Shown here: one piece after another, positions 45,177 through 56,407 of the stretch
Position numbering within the stretch: position 1 is the first letter of the stretch
Layout of the letters: every line of letters begins with the position of its first letter
NCBI GenBank assembly: GCA_963971535.1
Contig: OZ020589.1
Location: forward strand, 75,410,311 to 75,474,310
DNA from: Notolepis coatsorum
Taxonomy: Eukaryota; Chordata; Actinopteri; Aulopiformes; Paralepididae
Direction: 5' to 3'
DNA: 64,000 nucleotides
Notes under the pieces: model-generated
What the model was told of the DNA's origin: nothing
Databases searched by the model: none
Seen by the model: only the letters and a program-made list of their open reading frames with translations
Program-made: the position numbers and the translations under genes

Positions 45177-46452
45177 TATTTATAATAATTATTATTATTA
45201 AATAGAATAATTTTCTATAGGCTTGCCACTGAGTAAATTAATTGCCTACTGCCCCCTTAACAACTTAGGCTTGTTAAATGCCAACTTGCAGGTTAAACCC
45301 TACTCTGCAATTATGGGTAGTTTACATCATTGGTATCTAATTTAATTTTTTTTTCATTTGACGCCGGAAATGCCACTCAGAAAGGGTTGAAAAGGTCCAT
45401 GCACGAATAACATGCACGGAGCAAGTCAAAAAGCTTATCAGACGCTAGCACGGCCGTGACGTCACTTCAGGCAACTTATGCCTTATGCCCGTCCGGGTCA
45501 TAGTACTACTGGATATATGGCGCTGGCTAACGTTAGCATTATGTCTACTGTCGTGAACCATTTTAGATCAGGGAATGTAGAGGAGTTTGGGGAACGAGTA
45601 AAATCATGTGCAGGTCCTCTTCTCAGACCTGTGGGGCAAAGCACTGCACACGCATCATGCAAGCTACACGTCGCTGCATATTGATCAAACTATTGTGCTA
45701 ACAACATGTCGCAACGTTTAGCTTGTTAGCCGGCATGAATGCCCGATTTAAAATGGTTCTCTCCTCTTTGTATACCTTTGTCCTCACAAGTATTCTGCCA
45801 GGGAACTTATGGACACGACAATAGTAGTAGTTATAAGGTGTTTGAGCTTGTAACGTTAGTTAGCTCATAGCTATCGTGGTACTACCATGTTGTTAGCACA
45901 ATAGCTACCAAGCTAAGCTACGTTAGCTTCTAACGTTGTATACACAATATGTACAACGACACAATGATTTACATTATTACAAATATGGTAACGTGGTTGT
46001 GGCTTTTACAAATAGTGGTTAGCTTTAGAGATGGATGGCTATGATCACGGAGCAATAGTGTTAGGTGAAACAGATACATTTTCATTCATCACTCCTCGGC
46101 TAGTAGTAGCAAGGCTCTCTGCTTCCTACCACTAGCTGTGTGTGACTCTCAGAGCCCCTCGCTGCCCTGCACCTGACGTGACGTCAGCATTAAGATGACA
46201 CACGCACGTTATTGATCGATGGATTAAAATATGCATGTGCATGGAGCTTGTGGTTTGGTCGACAAAATGTTTGATAAAAACGCTAAAACTGGGTCAATTT
46301 CGATAAATTTTTTTCCCTCTTCATGAAAGTCAGCGTTGGCCTAGTCACATTGTTTATTAAACAAAAATACAACCTGCAAGTTGGCCTTTAAGTTTCAGTT
46401 ACACTTGTAGAGAGGATTTACCTGCACGTGAAGCCGAGACTGAAGACTAGAG

Positions 46453-47047
46453 CAGTGGTTCCCAAAGTCGGGGTCGCGACCCAAAGGTGGGCCGCGAGCA
46501 GCCACGGATGGGCCGCGAGATGATTTAAAAAAAATAAAAAAAAAATAAAAGAAAATAAGAAAAAACATTTTTTTTTTTTTTCTTTTTTTTTTTTGTCAGG
46601 CCACTGAACTTAGAAGCAGGCCAGGACAGTGTTTCTAGTTGTATTCAAAAATTCTATTCTATTGTATTCTAAAATGTGACTATATGGTTTTATATTAACT
46701 TAATAAATAAACAAAAACGAAAAATCTATTTATTTCAACGAACATTTCAAACTAAATAACAGATTATGCACATAAAACGCTGAAAACAACCGAAGCAACA
46801 ATAGTATTTTAATGAGGCTATTATTATTATCATTATTATTTTGCAACAAGTTAGCCCTCTCATAAATAGCACATATAAATGAATAACTAACTTGAACTAA
46901 CTTAATAGGATTGAAGTGATATTTGGCTTAAAAAAATCGGTCGCCTGGCAAAAAAAAAAAAAAAAAAAGCCAGACGATGTGCATTGGGCCGCGGCTCTCT
47001 GACGCCTTATTTTCTGGGCCCTGGCCTGAAAAGTTTGGGAACCCCTG
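46453..47047. mobile_element. hAT MITE (CAGTGGTTCCCAA ends), 595 bp
   Basis: Ends CAGTGGTTCCCAAAG and the complement CAGGGGTTCCCAAAC, with a perfect 8-bp target duplication GACTAGAG (46445-46452, 47048-47055). AT-rich interior, no coding capacity. Confidence 0.93.
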
Positions 47048-47734
47048 GACTAGAGAACAGATGACATGTTAGTGTTACACAACAATGGCAGAGGATTTAT
47101 CAATATTTTGGATTTAAACACAGTATCAGTTCAACTGGAGAGGAGCTCAGATGATCAGTCTGGAAAAGTATGTATTGCTTTTTTTATTTAATTTTTTTAG
47201 CTGTGAGAGAATGTTGTGTGTGTTGGTGTCGCCAACTTGGTGTGTGTCTGTGTGTGTGTCTTTCCATTGGTTAACATTATTGGGCGAACAAGAAAATGAA
47301 AGAAAACTGTAAAATTGTAATGACCCTGCTGTGTTACAAACATGATAATTAATTCGTAGTTTTGTTTTAGGGACACCCGACACCTGTAGTAAGGCAGGGG
47401 AGGGGGGAGGGGAGAAACAGCCTGCAGTGCAGAGGGTCAGTGCACATTGTTTATTTGTTCTGTGCTTGTCATCGTGCTTGCATTTACAAGCTTCAACGTT
47501 TTATTCATCATCAACATTTGGCAATACAAGCTTAATATTCAACGTTAAAGATCAATGTAAGCCAGTGTAAAGTAAAGTAAAGTAAAGTAAAGATATTGAG
47601 CATAGATTTGTAAAATGTGCAACCCTAGTTTCACCTAGTGGTATGAGACGTATTCTCCGTATGGCTGCACGTACCGCACCGTCAAGCCTGTACCGTAAAT
47701 TCGCGGGACGAATACATGTACCGTTACACCCCTA

Positions 47735-49789
47735 GTAATGTTGCATTTCTTTTTCAAATGTAGCCAAGAGTAAAGACCCTAACCCTTTCAAAACAGCAGT
47801 CAAAATGTATATTTTCAGCACTATGTTTGTTTACCAATGATTTTAAGAGTGACGTATATTATGCTATTTAAAGCTCATAAAACATGTGGAGAAAATGTCC
47901 CTAAAAAGTACATAGTGGCTGGCAGATGGCTTTTCAGTCATAGACCAGAAACCACAGGGAGTCAAGTCCTGAGGTTACATTGTAATATAAGAAAACAGAG
48001 GGTTGTCTCTAGTTTAAGGAACTGCATAATAATTATAGTCATTGTATTAAGTAAGTTCTACTGTGTGCAAAATGAATGAATCATGTTTCTAGTCTTTATA
48101 CAGTCAAAGTGTAATGATTGGCAATTAGATATACTAGTAACCTGGATTAGCCATAAGGTGACTTTGTTTCTCATAGATTGTGTGCGTGAATATAAACGGT
48201 GGGTGCTGTGGGAACACAGAGGTCACTTTACATATAGTAGGTGGTCAAAACAGCTAAAACAATGAGCTGGGCAGATCACATGCGCCTGTTATCTGTTGTG
48301 GAAGTTTCTTGTGACACAGAGTAGAGACAGCTGTAAAGAGGAGGATCTAAGGATTACTATTTCAAGTAACTCAAATATACTTTCAACTGTGTTTTTATAT
48401 ACTTAAAATAGTGTGAATTAAACTGCAAATATTACTGTTATGATGGACTAATTATGCTGAACATAATGAAATGAAATATGCTGTGTTTATGACAAAGAAT
48501 CACAGAGGTTTGCCATTAAACTCTTTCTGAACCAACTTGGAAAATACCCATAGTACTGAATAATAGCTGTTTAAAATGGAGACCAATTTAAGCTAAAAGA
48601 AATGATTAGAATCTGTAGAAAAATAATTTAATGGTCAAAAAGACGGTGATTCTCCTCTAGTAAAGCTGTTTTGAGTCAAGAATGATATGGCTGTGTCTAG
48701 GGAATCCATCAGAATTCAACTATAAATATCTTGAGGCTTAATACCAAAAGTAATAAGCTTATTTTAGACTAATCTATTCTCTGATTTGGAACAATGCCAA
48801 AAGAGCGGTTGGCCTTCTAAGGACAACCCACTTTCAAATTCAAACTGTGAAAAGCATGTGATTGGAGGAGAACATATGCTTGACGTCACTTGGTGATGTC
48901 ACGCCGAGATCCTCTACTCATTGATAAAAGAGACACACTCTTGCTGAAAAAAACTCACGCAGACTCACACAGCCACGGAGAGACACAGACACGGATCACC
49001 ACAGCAACGAACCAAACAACAACAGATCCATCAATGGAGAGCTTCTGGCTCGAGCCGACAAAGAACTTTATGACTTAGCTAGAAGGATTCAACGCTGCTT
49101 TGAATATTCTCTTGATATGGACTCACTACAGCAGAAAACTCATGCCTGAGTTTGCTGAAAGCCACACCTTTAGATTAGTTATGTGTTGTTTTTTATGCAA
49201 TTAAACGCATTTATGTTTGATCTGAGCTCTGCGTCCGTTCTGCCATTTCCTTTCAGTCCACAGCCGTCGAAGGACGATCCTTCTCCTGTATCTGGTACTG
49301 CAGCAAGTAGAATATTTTACACAACAACGGCAGAGTACTCATAATAGTATTATGACTATACATCACAAGACAAACTGAATGGTTTGTAACCATTCATAGC
49401 CAAGTTAAAAACGGCACTTTTGACCCAAATCACTATAGCAACGGCGATGTTGATATTACTAAACGATGTGGCCACACCACCATGTGAGAGCCCAGTGCCG
49501 CTGCATAGAATGACCTTGGCTTGCTTGAGAGCTCAGCTGATAACAGGCCCTCGTCTGCAGCCTCACTGGAGCCAGACATAGTGACTGATACTGTCCTCTT
49601 ACAACTAATATCTACGAGTAGATGCCGTCATCTGCAGATATTTACATTATAATGCAGATATTTACATTATATACACATTGAAAAACAAGGATTCCTTCAT
49701 TCCTCCCTTTGATTTTTAATCAACCTTCAAAATCAACAAACTATCTGGTTTTTCAATCTACTCGGCTGTCGTTTTAACGTACACGGCCC
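47735..49789. other. Unassigned stretch, with a possible degenerate LTR at about 48.8-49.33 kb
   Basis: Mostly AT-rich and without genes. At 48830-49330 the layout resembles an LTR: a GACGTCA element near 48881, a TATA-like GATAAAAGAG near 48921, A-rich leader, and ATTAAA near 49200 followed by a T/C-rich end. Termini and target duplication are not readable, so this is a weak call. Confidence 0.3.
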
Positions 49790-50760
49790 CCCTCCCTCTT
49801 GCCCGAGGAAAGAAGACAGCATCTCGTCAAAACTGTGATCTCGTTGGTCGATGCCTACCATTGTCGGTGGTCTCCCTTGCTCACTGTCGGCAGTCTACGG
49901 ACTCTGAAAGCAGAAGAGGAAACCAGGAGTCTTCTGTACACAACTTTCCCCTTTTCCCGAAAGCTCATTATACTATGGCATTGGACTTGCAGTTCATTCC
50001 ATACTGTCATTTCAGGTTCGCTATATATATTTTTCCTGCAAGCCCCTCCCATACCCACGCTCTTTATGCTGTGTAGACGTTGTGAGTGTCTTACAGCACA
50101 TGGCGCTATCGTTATCACTATTCCACCACCTTCTCAACACCAATTTCTGTCCCTACAGGGCGGTTCCCTGTCATTTTTTTCCATCACGACACTCAGCCTT
50201 CCGATACCATCTCCGCGCAACTCTTCGTCCCAGTTTGGCCCCCAGTGCCGCATGCTAGTTCTGCTGGTGACTGTGTACTCCCTGGCCCTACCTGTTCAGG
50301 TGTGAGATAAAGCAGCTGGAAATTAAATCCCTCTTTATTTCATAATTAAACTCTTTAATTAACTGCACCTCATCTCTCTGTGAAGATTTTATTTAAACCA
50401 TTCTATAATTAAACTCTATTTAATTAACCTGTATATCCATATTATTATTTATTAATAATTCCCTCTCTACCTGCTCCAGTATCACCACTGGAATATCCCT
50501 CTCTGCATCACCGACCTACGCCACTAGATGGAAGCAGAGACCTACAAACCTAGGGGTAAGGTAAACTTCCCAGCATTACCCCACTCCGCCACTAGGTGGC
50601 GACCTACTCATTCTCTGGATGGAAACTTTTCATGCAATACCCCATCCCACCACTAGAGGGCGGCAGACTCATTCTCTAAGGCTGGAGTCATCTCAGCCAA
50701 GTCAATGCATTCTCCCATGCTACCAAAAGCATCCGTTTAAAGTGAACTGTCCCTTTTAAA
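49790..50760 (-). mobile_element. Inverted fragment of the element A internal region (copy C)
   Basis: The minus strand matches 53040-53640 of element A in order. Shared motifs include GAGTAGGTCGCCACCTAGTGG, TACAGGTTAATTAAATAGAG, CAGAGAGATGAGGTGCAGTT, CTCACACCTGA, CACAGTCACCAG, CTGGGGGCCAA and TCTGCTTTCAGAGTC. It is diverged and non-coding. Sequence to about 51280 may be a continuation, but I cannot follow the homology. It lies 2.3 kb from, and inverted to, the element A copy. Confidence 0.82.
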
Positions 50761-51289
50761 AGCATCATTTTTAAAGTTGAATTCTACATACATGACCTTT
50801 AACTTCTTACACACGCGAACAGTTTCCTAGTTCCCTGTTCCTAACCCCTGTATACGCACTTAAGCAGTTTCTCGGTTCCCTGCCCCTAACCCTGTATACA
50901 CACACTGTGTTGTCTCTCTGGTTCCCAACACACTCGTACACGTGTTGTCTCTGGTTCCCAACACACTCGTACACATCATAATCACTGTGTCTCGGTTTAC
51001 CAATGACTTATGACTCTCCCATGACCAATTACTGTGTCTCAGCAATAGTCAACAACAAACGCTGGGTTCCTCAGCTCCGTCCTAAATTAACACCTCCCTG
51101 AGACGCTTTCCGTCTCTCACCCCTATAACTAAAACCTCTGCACCCTGCTCGCGTCTCCCACGCGCCGGTACTGCTGTTATCAGCCATGGTCCTGTTGCCA
51201 TGGCCGCCCAGCCGCCTTTGTCAGGGGATGGAAAAAACCCTCCTTTGAGGAGAGACGCTAGTCAGCATACCATGTATCTACCGACCACA

Positions 51290-51452
51290 CCCGTAACGTC
51301 GTTCACTGCTTCCTCTCTAATTGTTTAGCACTGGCCCTTTAACAAAAGCCGCTTGTAACAATAGGATTGTTCTATTTAAGTGCTGTTGCACGTAGGACGC
51401 TTTTAGAGGTGACACGAGGGTTCACTTGTGGTGGAACCAAGCTTATGTATAA
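51290..51452 (+). mobile_element. Probable Gypsy 5' LTR, left portion
   Basis: Non-coding sequence with a TATA-like TCTATTTAAG (51371-51380), immediately before the element A insertion. Its continuation after 55081 has AATAAA (55099-55104), then a TGGTGACAGCTGGGTACAG PBS-like segment (55176) and the gag start. The exact LTR start is not defined. Confidence 0.45.
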
Positions 51453-52291
51453 TGAGAGATATTGGTGTTTTCAATGTATGTAATGTATATTGGGGGAGAT
51501 GACAGCAGTTGGAGGGGCCGGATCAGAGAGGTCGAAATGTGCATGGTGACGGGTTGAACGGTGGAGGAAGCGGTCTAGTGGCTGGCAGTCAGTGTTAGCA
51601 GCCAGCAGAATGTTTGCATTCCGATCAAGAACATCAACAAGTTGATACGAACAGCAGGCACAGGAGCAAGGGAGAGAGGTTTGACATTAATGGAACAGAC
51701 GGTTAAAATGTGTGTTTAAAGGTTAAAGCAGTTGTCATGGCTGCGGCACATAGTAACCAGAAGGGGGGCGAGGCCGTCGTTGCTATGACGAAGGTCCTAT
51801 AAATCTAACAGTGTTTCCGGGTGTAAGGCAGACTAGACTGAGACTAAGAACGACTGAGATCACACAGAAGAGAGGAAACCATCAGAGTCTCCCTCCTCTC
51901 ATCACAGAGGGGGGGGGGGGGGAATGCCACATCATCATTAGCTTCGGCTAACACGGGAGGGTTTTTGGCTCACAATAAGGCCTGAGCCACTATTGGACTG
52001 AATAGATAGCAATGACAATACGATCTGATAACATCTGAGCTGAGGCTTCTGTTTATATAATAAACATGCTCTTCCAGGAAAGGTATCATGCTGTCAAGGT
52101 GTCGAATTCTTACGAAGGTGGTGAATTATTATGGTTGCGGATTGCATTAACGGGGAAAGATAAGGATTGTACAGCCAGTATGAGAAGACGTCAGAGAGAA
52201 ACAAACACAACGCAGAGGTCAGTGGATGGAGAGGATAACACAAGCCAAACAGACGAAGACGTGATACTGGCTGATTGATCAGAATCCAACA
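51453..52291 (+). mobile_element. Element A 5' LTR
   Basis: U3 runs to a TATA box CCTATAAATC (about 51796-51805). R contains poly-G and the ACATCATCATTAGC segment. The poly(A) signal AATAAAC lies near 52060, followed by U5 to CCAACA. Confidence 0.87.
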
Positions 52292-52318
52292 GTTGTTGCC
52301 GTGTGGACCCGGATTGCA
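52292..52318 (+). promoter_or_regulatory. Possible tRNA-His-like primer binding site
   Basis: TTGCCGTG followed by ACCCGGATT with a 3-base insertion resembles the tRNA-His primer complement (TGGTGCCGTGACTCGGATT). The match is imperfect. Confidence 0.4.
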
Positions 52319-54017
52319 GATCAAGATTAGATTAGGTTGAGACGACGATGCCAACGGTGGTTAAAGACAATGGGGCTGGAGACGGGGAGTGCCAAGGCCA
52401 TGAGAGGGCACAGCAACCGAGTGGAACCATGGACGCCAGACAACGTTGAAGAAAAAAACGTGAGTGTGTCTCACGCTAGGGGTCTTAGCCTTATCTAACC
52501 TTGCAAGCCAATAAAAATGAACAGATAGTGCATCCGTAAATAAGTAGCTACAGAGAAGCCAGCTGTAATGTGTTTTGAAGACACAGAGGAAACAGTCACG
52601 GTGTAGGAGTGTGTTTTGGGACAGGCAGAGAGGCAGAGTGTTGTTTTGAAAACCGAGAGGGGTTTTTATCTACAGAGAATGAAAAACAAACGGGCCGGTG
52701 CAAAAGGAGTGTAAATGCGAGATGAGGAGAGGGGGGGGGGGGGGGTGCGGCTGAAACCAGTCGGAAAATGTTTATGGCGGGATTGTTATGACAAGACTGT
52801 CGCCTGAGACGGCCCACCTTAAACTGGTCGCTGTGGTCTCAAGACGGCCGGAAGTTGTTATGACGGGAGGAAAGCCGATGGGAGATTTACCTTAAAGTGT
52901 GTATTATGTCCGATCAGGCAAGAGTTTCGTCCGGGAGAAGCGTCCCCTGATATGGATAGGAAAGAGAGAAATATGGCCACACAGAGCCACGAGGAGGCCA
53001 ACAGATAAGAACCAGAGAGTGACACGTCAGCTAAAATACTCTAGACTGAGTGTGGCTGCCATCTAGGGGTGGCAGTGGGATAATGCAGGCAAATAGACTA
53101 TGAGTAGGTCGCCACCTAGTGGCCGAGGGGGTAGTGCTGGGAAGTTTCCATTACTCATAGGGGAATATTTAGATATAGGTCTCTACTGCCATCTAGTTGT
53201 GATACTGGAACAGGGAGAGAGGGGATTATCATAAGAATAATATTGATATACAGGTTAATTAAATAGAGTTTAATTATACAAGGAGTAAATAAGAACTGCA
53301 CAGAGAGATGAGGTGCAGTTAATTGAATGGGTTAATTATGAAAACAAAGAGGGAGTTTGATCTCCAGTTGCACCTTCTCACACCTGATAAATAGGCAGCG
53401 TTTTCAGAAGACACAGTCACCAGACAGAACTGGCGCGCGCTGGGGGCCAATCGTGGGACGAAGATAGGGAGACGGAAGTGGGTTAGCTGCTGGTGTCACG
53501 ACGGAAGATGACAAACAGGGACAGATATGGGTGTGGAGAAGGTGGTAGACTAATACAAAAACAAGGGAAAGTCGAGTGTACAGAAGACTGCTGGTGTTGT
53601 TTTTCTGCTTTCAGAGTCTGGAGATGACCGACAGCGGTGGAGACGACCAGGAGACAGCAGCTGAGCAGCAGGGACCAGGCACCGCAGCCTGGTACACAGA
53701 TCATCTACGACGAGAGGGAGGAGACGGCGGCAGTGGGAGAGCAGATGTGGAGAGGACAGCCCAGAGACACTGAGGCAGTAGCAGACCAGAGGAGACACTT
53801 TTGCCTAGGGGACCGTGCCCTGGAATGGGGACCAGCTCAGGAAGGGAGCCGTCTCTGAAGGGTCCCTTGCCCTAGAAGACGGGACCGGCCCAAGATGGGG
53901 GGTGTACTGTAATAGAAAGAAGGGAGCACCCTGATGGACGTTGGGTGTACCTGAGTAAGGGGGGCCAAAGGGGTTAGGTGTGTTGTCTGAAAAGTTGCAA
54001 ATCTGTGTCTCTCTCTT

Positions 54018-54115
<98 letters not shown>

Positions 54116-54238
54116 CCTGACCGTTGTTTATCCCATTCTGGTTTAGGTGTGATGCGGGTACAGATCCATTAATGAGTATGATTGAAAAACCAAGTAGTCT
54201 GTTGATTCTGAAGGTTGATTTAGAATCAAAGGGGGGAA
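52319..54238 (+). other. Non-coding interior of element A
   Basis: No frame encodes a known protein. It contains a G-run near 52730-52745 and the block 53040-53640 also present inverted at 49790-50760. The block 53600-54000 is shared with element B, and a (TC)n tract (54021-54112) sits about 125 bp before the polypurine tract. TTCTGCTTTCAG (to 53614) is a splice-acceptor-like string conserved in copy C. Confidence 0.7.
54021..54112. repeat. (TC)n microsatellite
   Basis: About 90 bp of CT repeats upstream of the 3' LTR. Element B has a (CT)n tract at the matching place. Confidence 0.96.
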
Positions 54239-55080
54239 TGAGAGATATCGGTGTTTTCAATGTATGTAATGTATATTGGGGGAGATGACAGCAGCTGGAG
54301 GGGCTGGGTCAGAGAGGTCGAAAAGTGCATGGTGACGGGTTGAACGGTGGAGGAAGCGGTCTAGTGGCTGGCAGTCAGTGTTAGCAGCCAGCAGAATGTT
54401 TGCATTCCGATCAAGAACATCAACAAGCTGATACGAACAGCAGGCACAGGAGCGAGGGAGAGAGGTTTGACATTAATGGAACAGACGGTTAAAATGTGTG
54501 TTTAAAGGTTAAAGCAGTTGTCATGGCAGCGGCACATAGTAACCAGGAGGGGGGGCGAGGCCGTCGTTGCTATGACGAAGGTCCTATAAATCTAACAGTG
54601 TTTCCGGGTGTAAGGCAGACTAGACTGAGACTAAGAACGACTGAGATCACACAGAAGAGAGGAAACCATCAGAGGCTCCCTCCTCTCATCACAGAGGGGG
54701 GGGGGGGGGGGATGCCACATCATCATTAGCTTCGGCTAACACGAGGAGGGTTTTTGGCTCACAATAAGGCCTGAGCCATTATTGGACTGAATAGATAGCA
54801 ATGACAATACGATCTGATAACATCTGAGCTGAGGCTTCTGTTTATATAATAAACACGCTCTTCCAAGAAAGGTATCATGCTGTCAAGGTGTCGAATTCTT
54901 ACGAAGGTGGTGAATTATTATGCTTGCGGATTGCATTAACGGGGAAAGATAAGGATTGTACAGCCAGTATGAGAAGACGTCGGAGAGAAACAAACACAAC
55001 GCAGAGGTCAGTGGATGGAAAGGATAACACAAGCCAAACAGACGAAGACGCGATACTGGCTGATTGATCAGAATCCAACA
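54239..55080 (+). mobile_element. Element A 3' LTR
   Basis: 842 bp, TG...CA, same internal signals as the 5' LTR; followed by the ATAA duplication and the Gypsy leader. Confidence 0.87.
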
Positions 55081-55297
55081 ATAAGGATAACAACTGTGAA
55101 TAAAGTACAAGTAAGCAAGACTGCTTTAACCCTTCATTGTGTACAGTCTGGACACGGACAGAACATAATCAAACATGGTGACAGCTGGGTACAGATCGGG
55201 AAAGTAATTTGCGCGGTAGCTAGAGAAGTAAAGAGTTTAGCTGGTGAGCTGTGGCTAACACGTACTTCAGGAAGAAAACTCTTACTAGCTGTAGGCG

Positions 55298-56315
55298 ATG
55301 GACCCCCTGGAAATCTGTTTTTGGACTCCAACAACTTGGCGAAGGCATGGAAAAGTTGGAAGGAGGAGTTCACATTGTATACAGACCTTACCATGCCCGA
55401 CGCCGAAGAGACAACAAAAGTCAAGCTGTTTAAATATCTCGTCAGAGAAAAGGGCAGAGAACTATGGACAACTCTGCAGAGTCCGTCGGTGAAGACAACA
55501 GTGACTGACAACTATTATCAAGCAGTTTGATGAGTACTGCAATCCAAAGGTAAATGAAACAGTGGAAAGATACAGATTCTTTATCAGGAACCAAGGATTG
55601 GATGAAAATGTGGACAGCTATGTAACAGACTTGAGAATGCTTGCTAGTAGATTCCCTGATCAGAGATCGAATTGTATGTGGTACGAATAGCTCAGAACTG
55701 AGAGAGAGACTGCTCAGGGACGATAGGCTGACTCTGGAAACATGCCTGAAAATATGTAGAGCTTCGGAGCTGTCAAGGGATAATAGCAGGACACTGCAAC
55801 AAGGACAGGCAGTGGAAGAGGTACATGCGCTAAAACAGTCAGATGAGTGGAAAAAAGACAGTGAGGTTGACTGCATGTTTTGTGGTAAAACACATGAGAG
55901 GAACAAGAAAAAATTCCCAGCTTTTGGAAAAAAGTGTAAAAAGTGTGGGAGAGAAAATCACTTTGCGGCTAAGTGCAAATCAAAACAGGAGAGCAGCAAG
56001 AAAACTAAGAAAGTGCATGCAGTGGCAGAACAGCACAGTGACAGTGATTCTTACGAGGAAGACCTCTGCTGCATAACAGAAGTAAATAGAGAGGATGAAA
56101 ACGTTAATCAGTTAAAAGACAGCCACAGGCAGGGCCAACAGCTTTTTGCAGGGATGATGTTGGGGGAAACACTAGTTAACTTCCAGATAGACTGTGGGGC
56201 CACCTGTAATGTCATCCCCATACATTTGTTAAACCCTGACACACAGCTAGAACAGAGAGGGGAGAGAGATGGAAAAAGGAAAAGAAAGAAGAACACACTG
56301 AGAAAGTATTGGTGA
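55298..56315 (+). pseudogene. Gypsy (Ty3-type) Gag-protease, plus strand
   Basis: Gag probably starts at ATG 55298. A base lost in the following C run puts the rest (GNLFLDSNNLAKAWKSWKEEF) in the next frame. Further frameshifts lie near 55510 and 55650. After these come LIRDRIVCGTNSSELRERLL and a zinc-knuckle region, CMFCGKTHERNKKKFPAFG with CKKCGRENHFAAKC. The protease motif is VNFQIDCGATCNVIP (usual DTGA/DSGA is DCGA). The frame ends at 56315 and protease remnants continue to about 56420. The leader 55081-55297 precedes it. Confidence 0.85.
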
Positions 56316-56407
56316 TGTATAATAAGACTAGGGTGACTGCTCTAGGTACATGTAAGGTTAAGATCAGAAACCCCAGAAACAACTAGCGTTACAGGTTAGA
56401 GTTTCAA

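Larger units (their letters stand above)
44583..47734. mobile_element. hAT-like element with nested SINE and MITE
   Basis: The right end, complement TAGGGGTGTAACGGTACATG (47715-47734), is a typical hAT terminus. The left part, CGGTACACAGAAGCCACGGT and TTCGGTACGAGTTCGGTACA (44586-44655), is the matching arm with a damaged tip. No clear 8-bp target duplication remains because the left tip is altered. The interior contains a SINE (44696-45176) and a CAGTGG-type MITE (46453-47047). Without these it is about 2.1 kb. No transposase domain was recognised. Confidence 0.6.
51453..55080 (+). mobile_element. Retrovirus-like LTR element A, complete but non-coding
   Basis: LTRs at 51453-52291 and 54239-55080 (about 840 bp each) with TGAGAGATAT starts and CCAACA ends. 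A perfect 4-bp target duplication ATAA (51449-51452, 55081-55084) is present. A polypurine tract AAAGGGGGGAA directly precedes the 3' LTR. The 1.95-kb interior has no gag, pro, pol or env. LTRs differ at about 20 positions by eye. The 4-bp duplication and long LTR fit a gammaretrovirus/ERV1-like or related element moving in trans. Relatives lie at 5686-8350 (minus), 25755-26295 and 49790-50760 (minus). Confidence 0.88.

Noticed and set aside
45478..45684. Small ORF containing MSTVVNHFRSGNVEEFGE
   Set aside because: Could be an N-terminal transposase exon remnant of the hAT-like element, but no domain or continuation supports it.
47070..49340. Two similar strings TTACACAACAAYGGCAGAG near 47075 and 49318
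   Set aside because: Considered as target duplication of an intervening element, but the left copy lies inside the hAT-like element and no element termini coincide.
53637..53858. Small ORFs in the interior of element A
   Set aside because: They are not conserved as frames in the homologous parts of elements B and C, so the conservation is not at the protein level.
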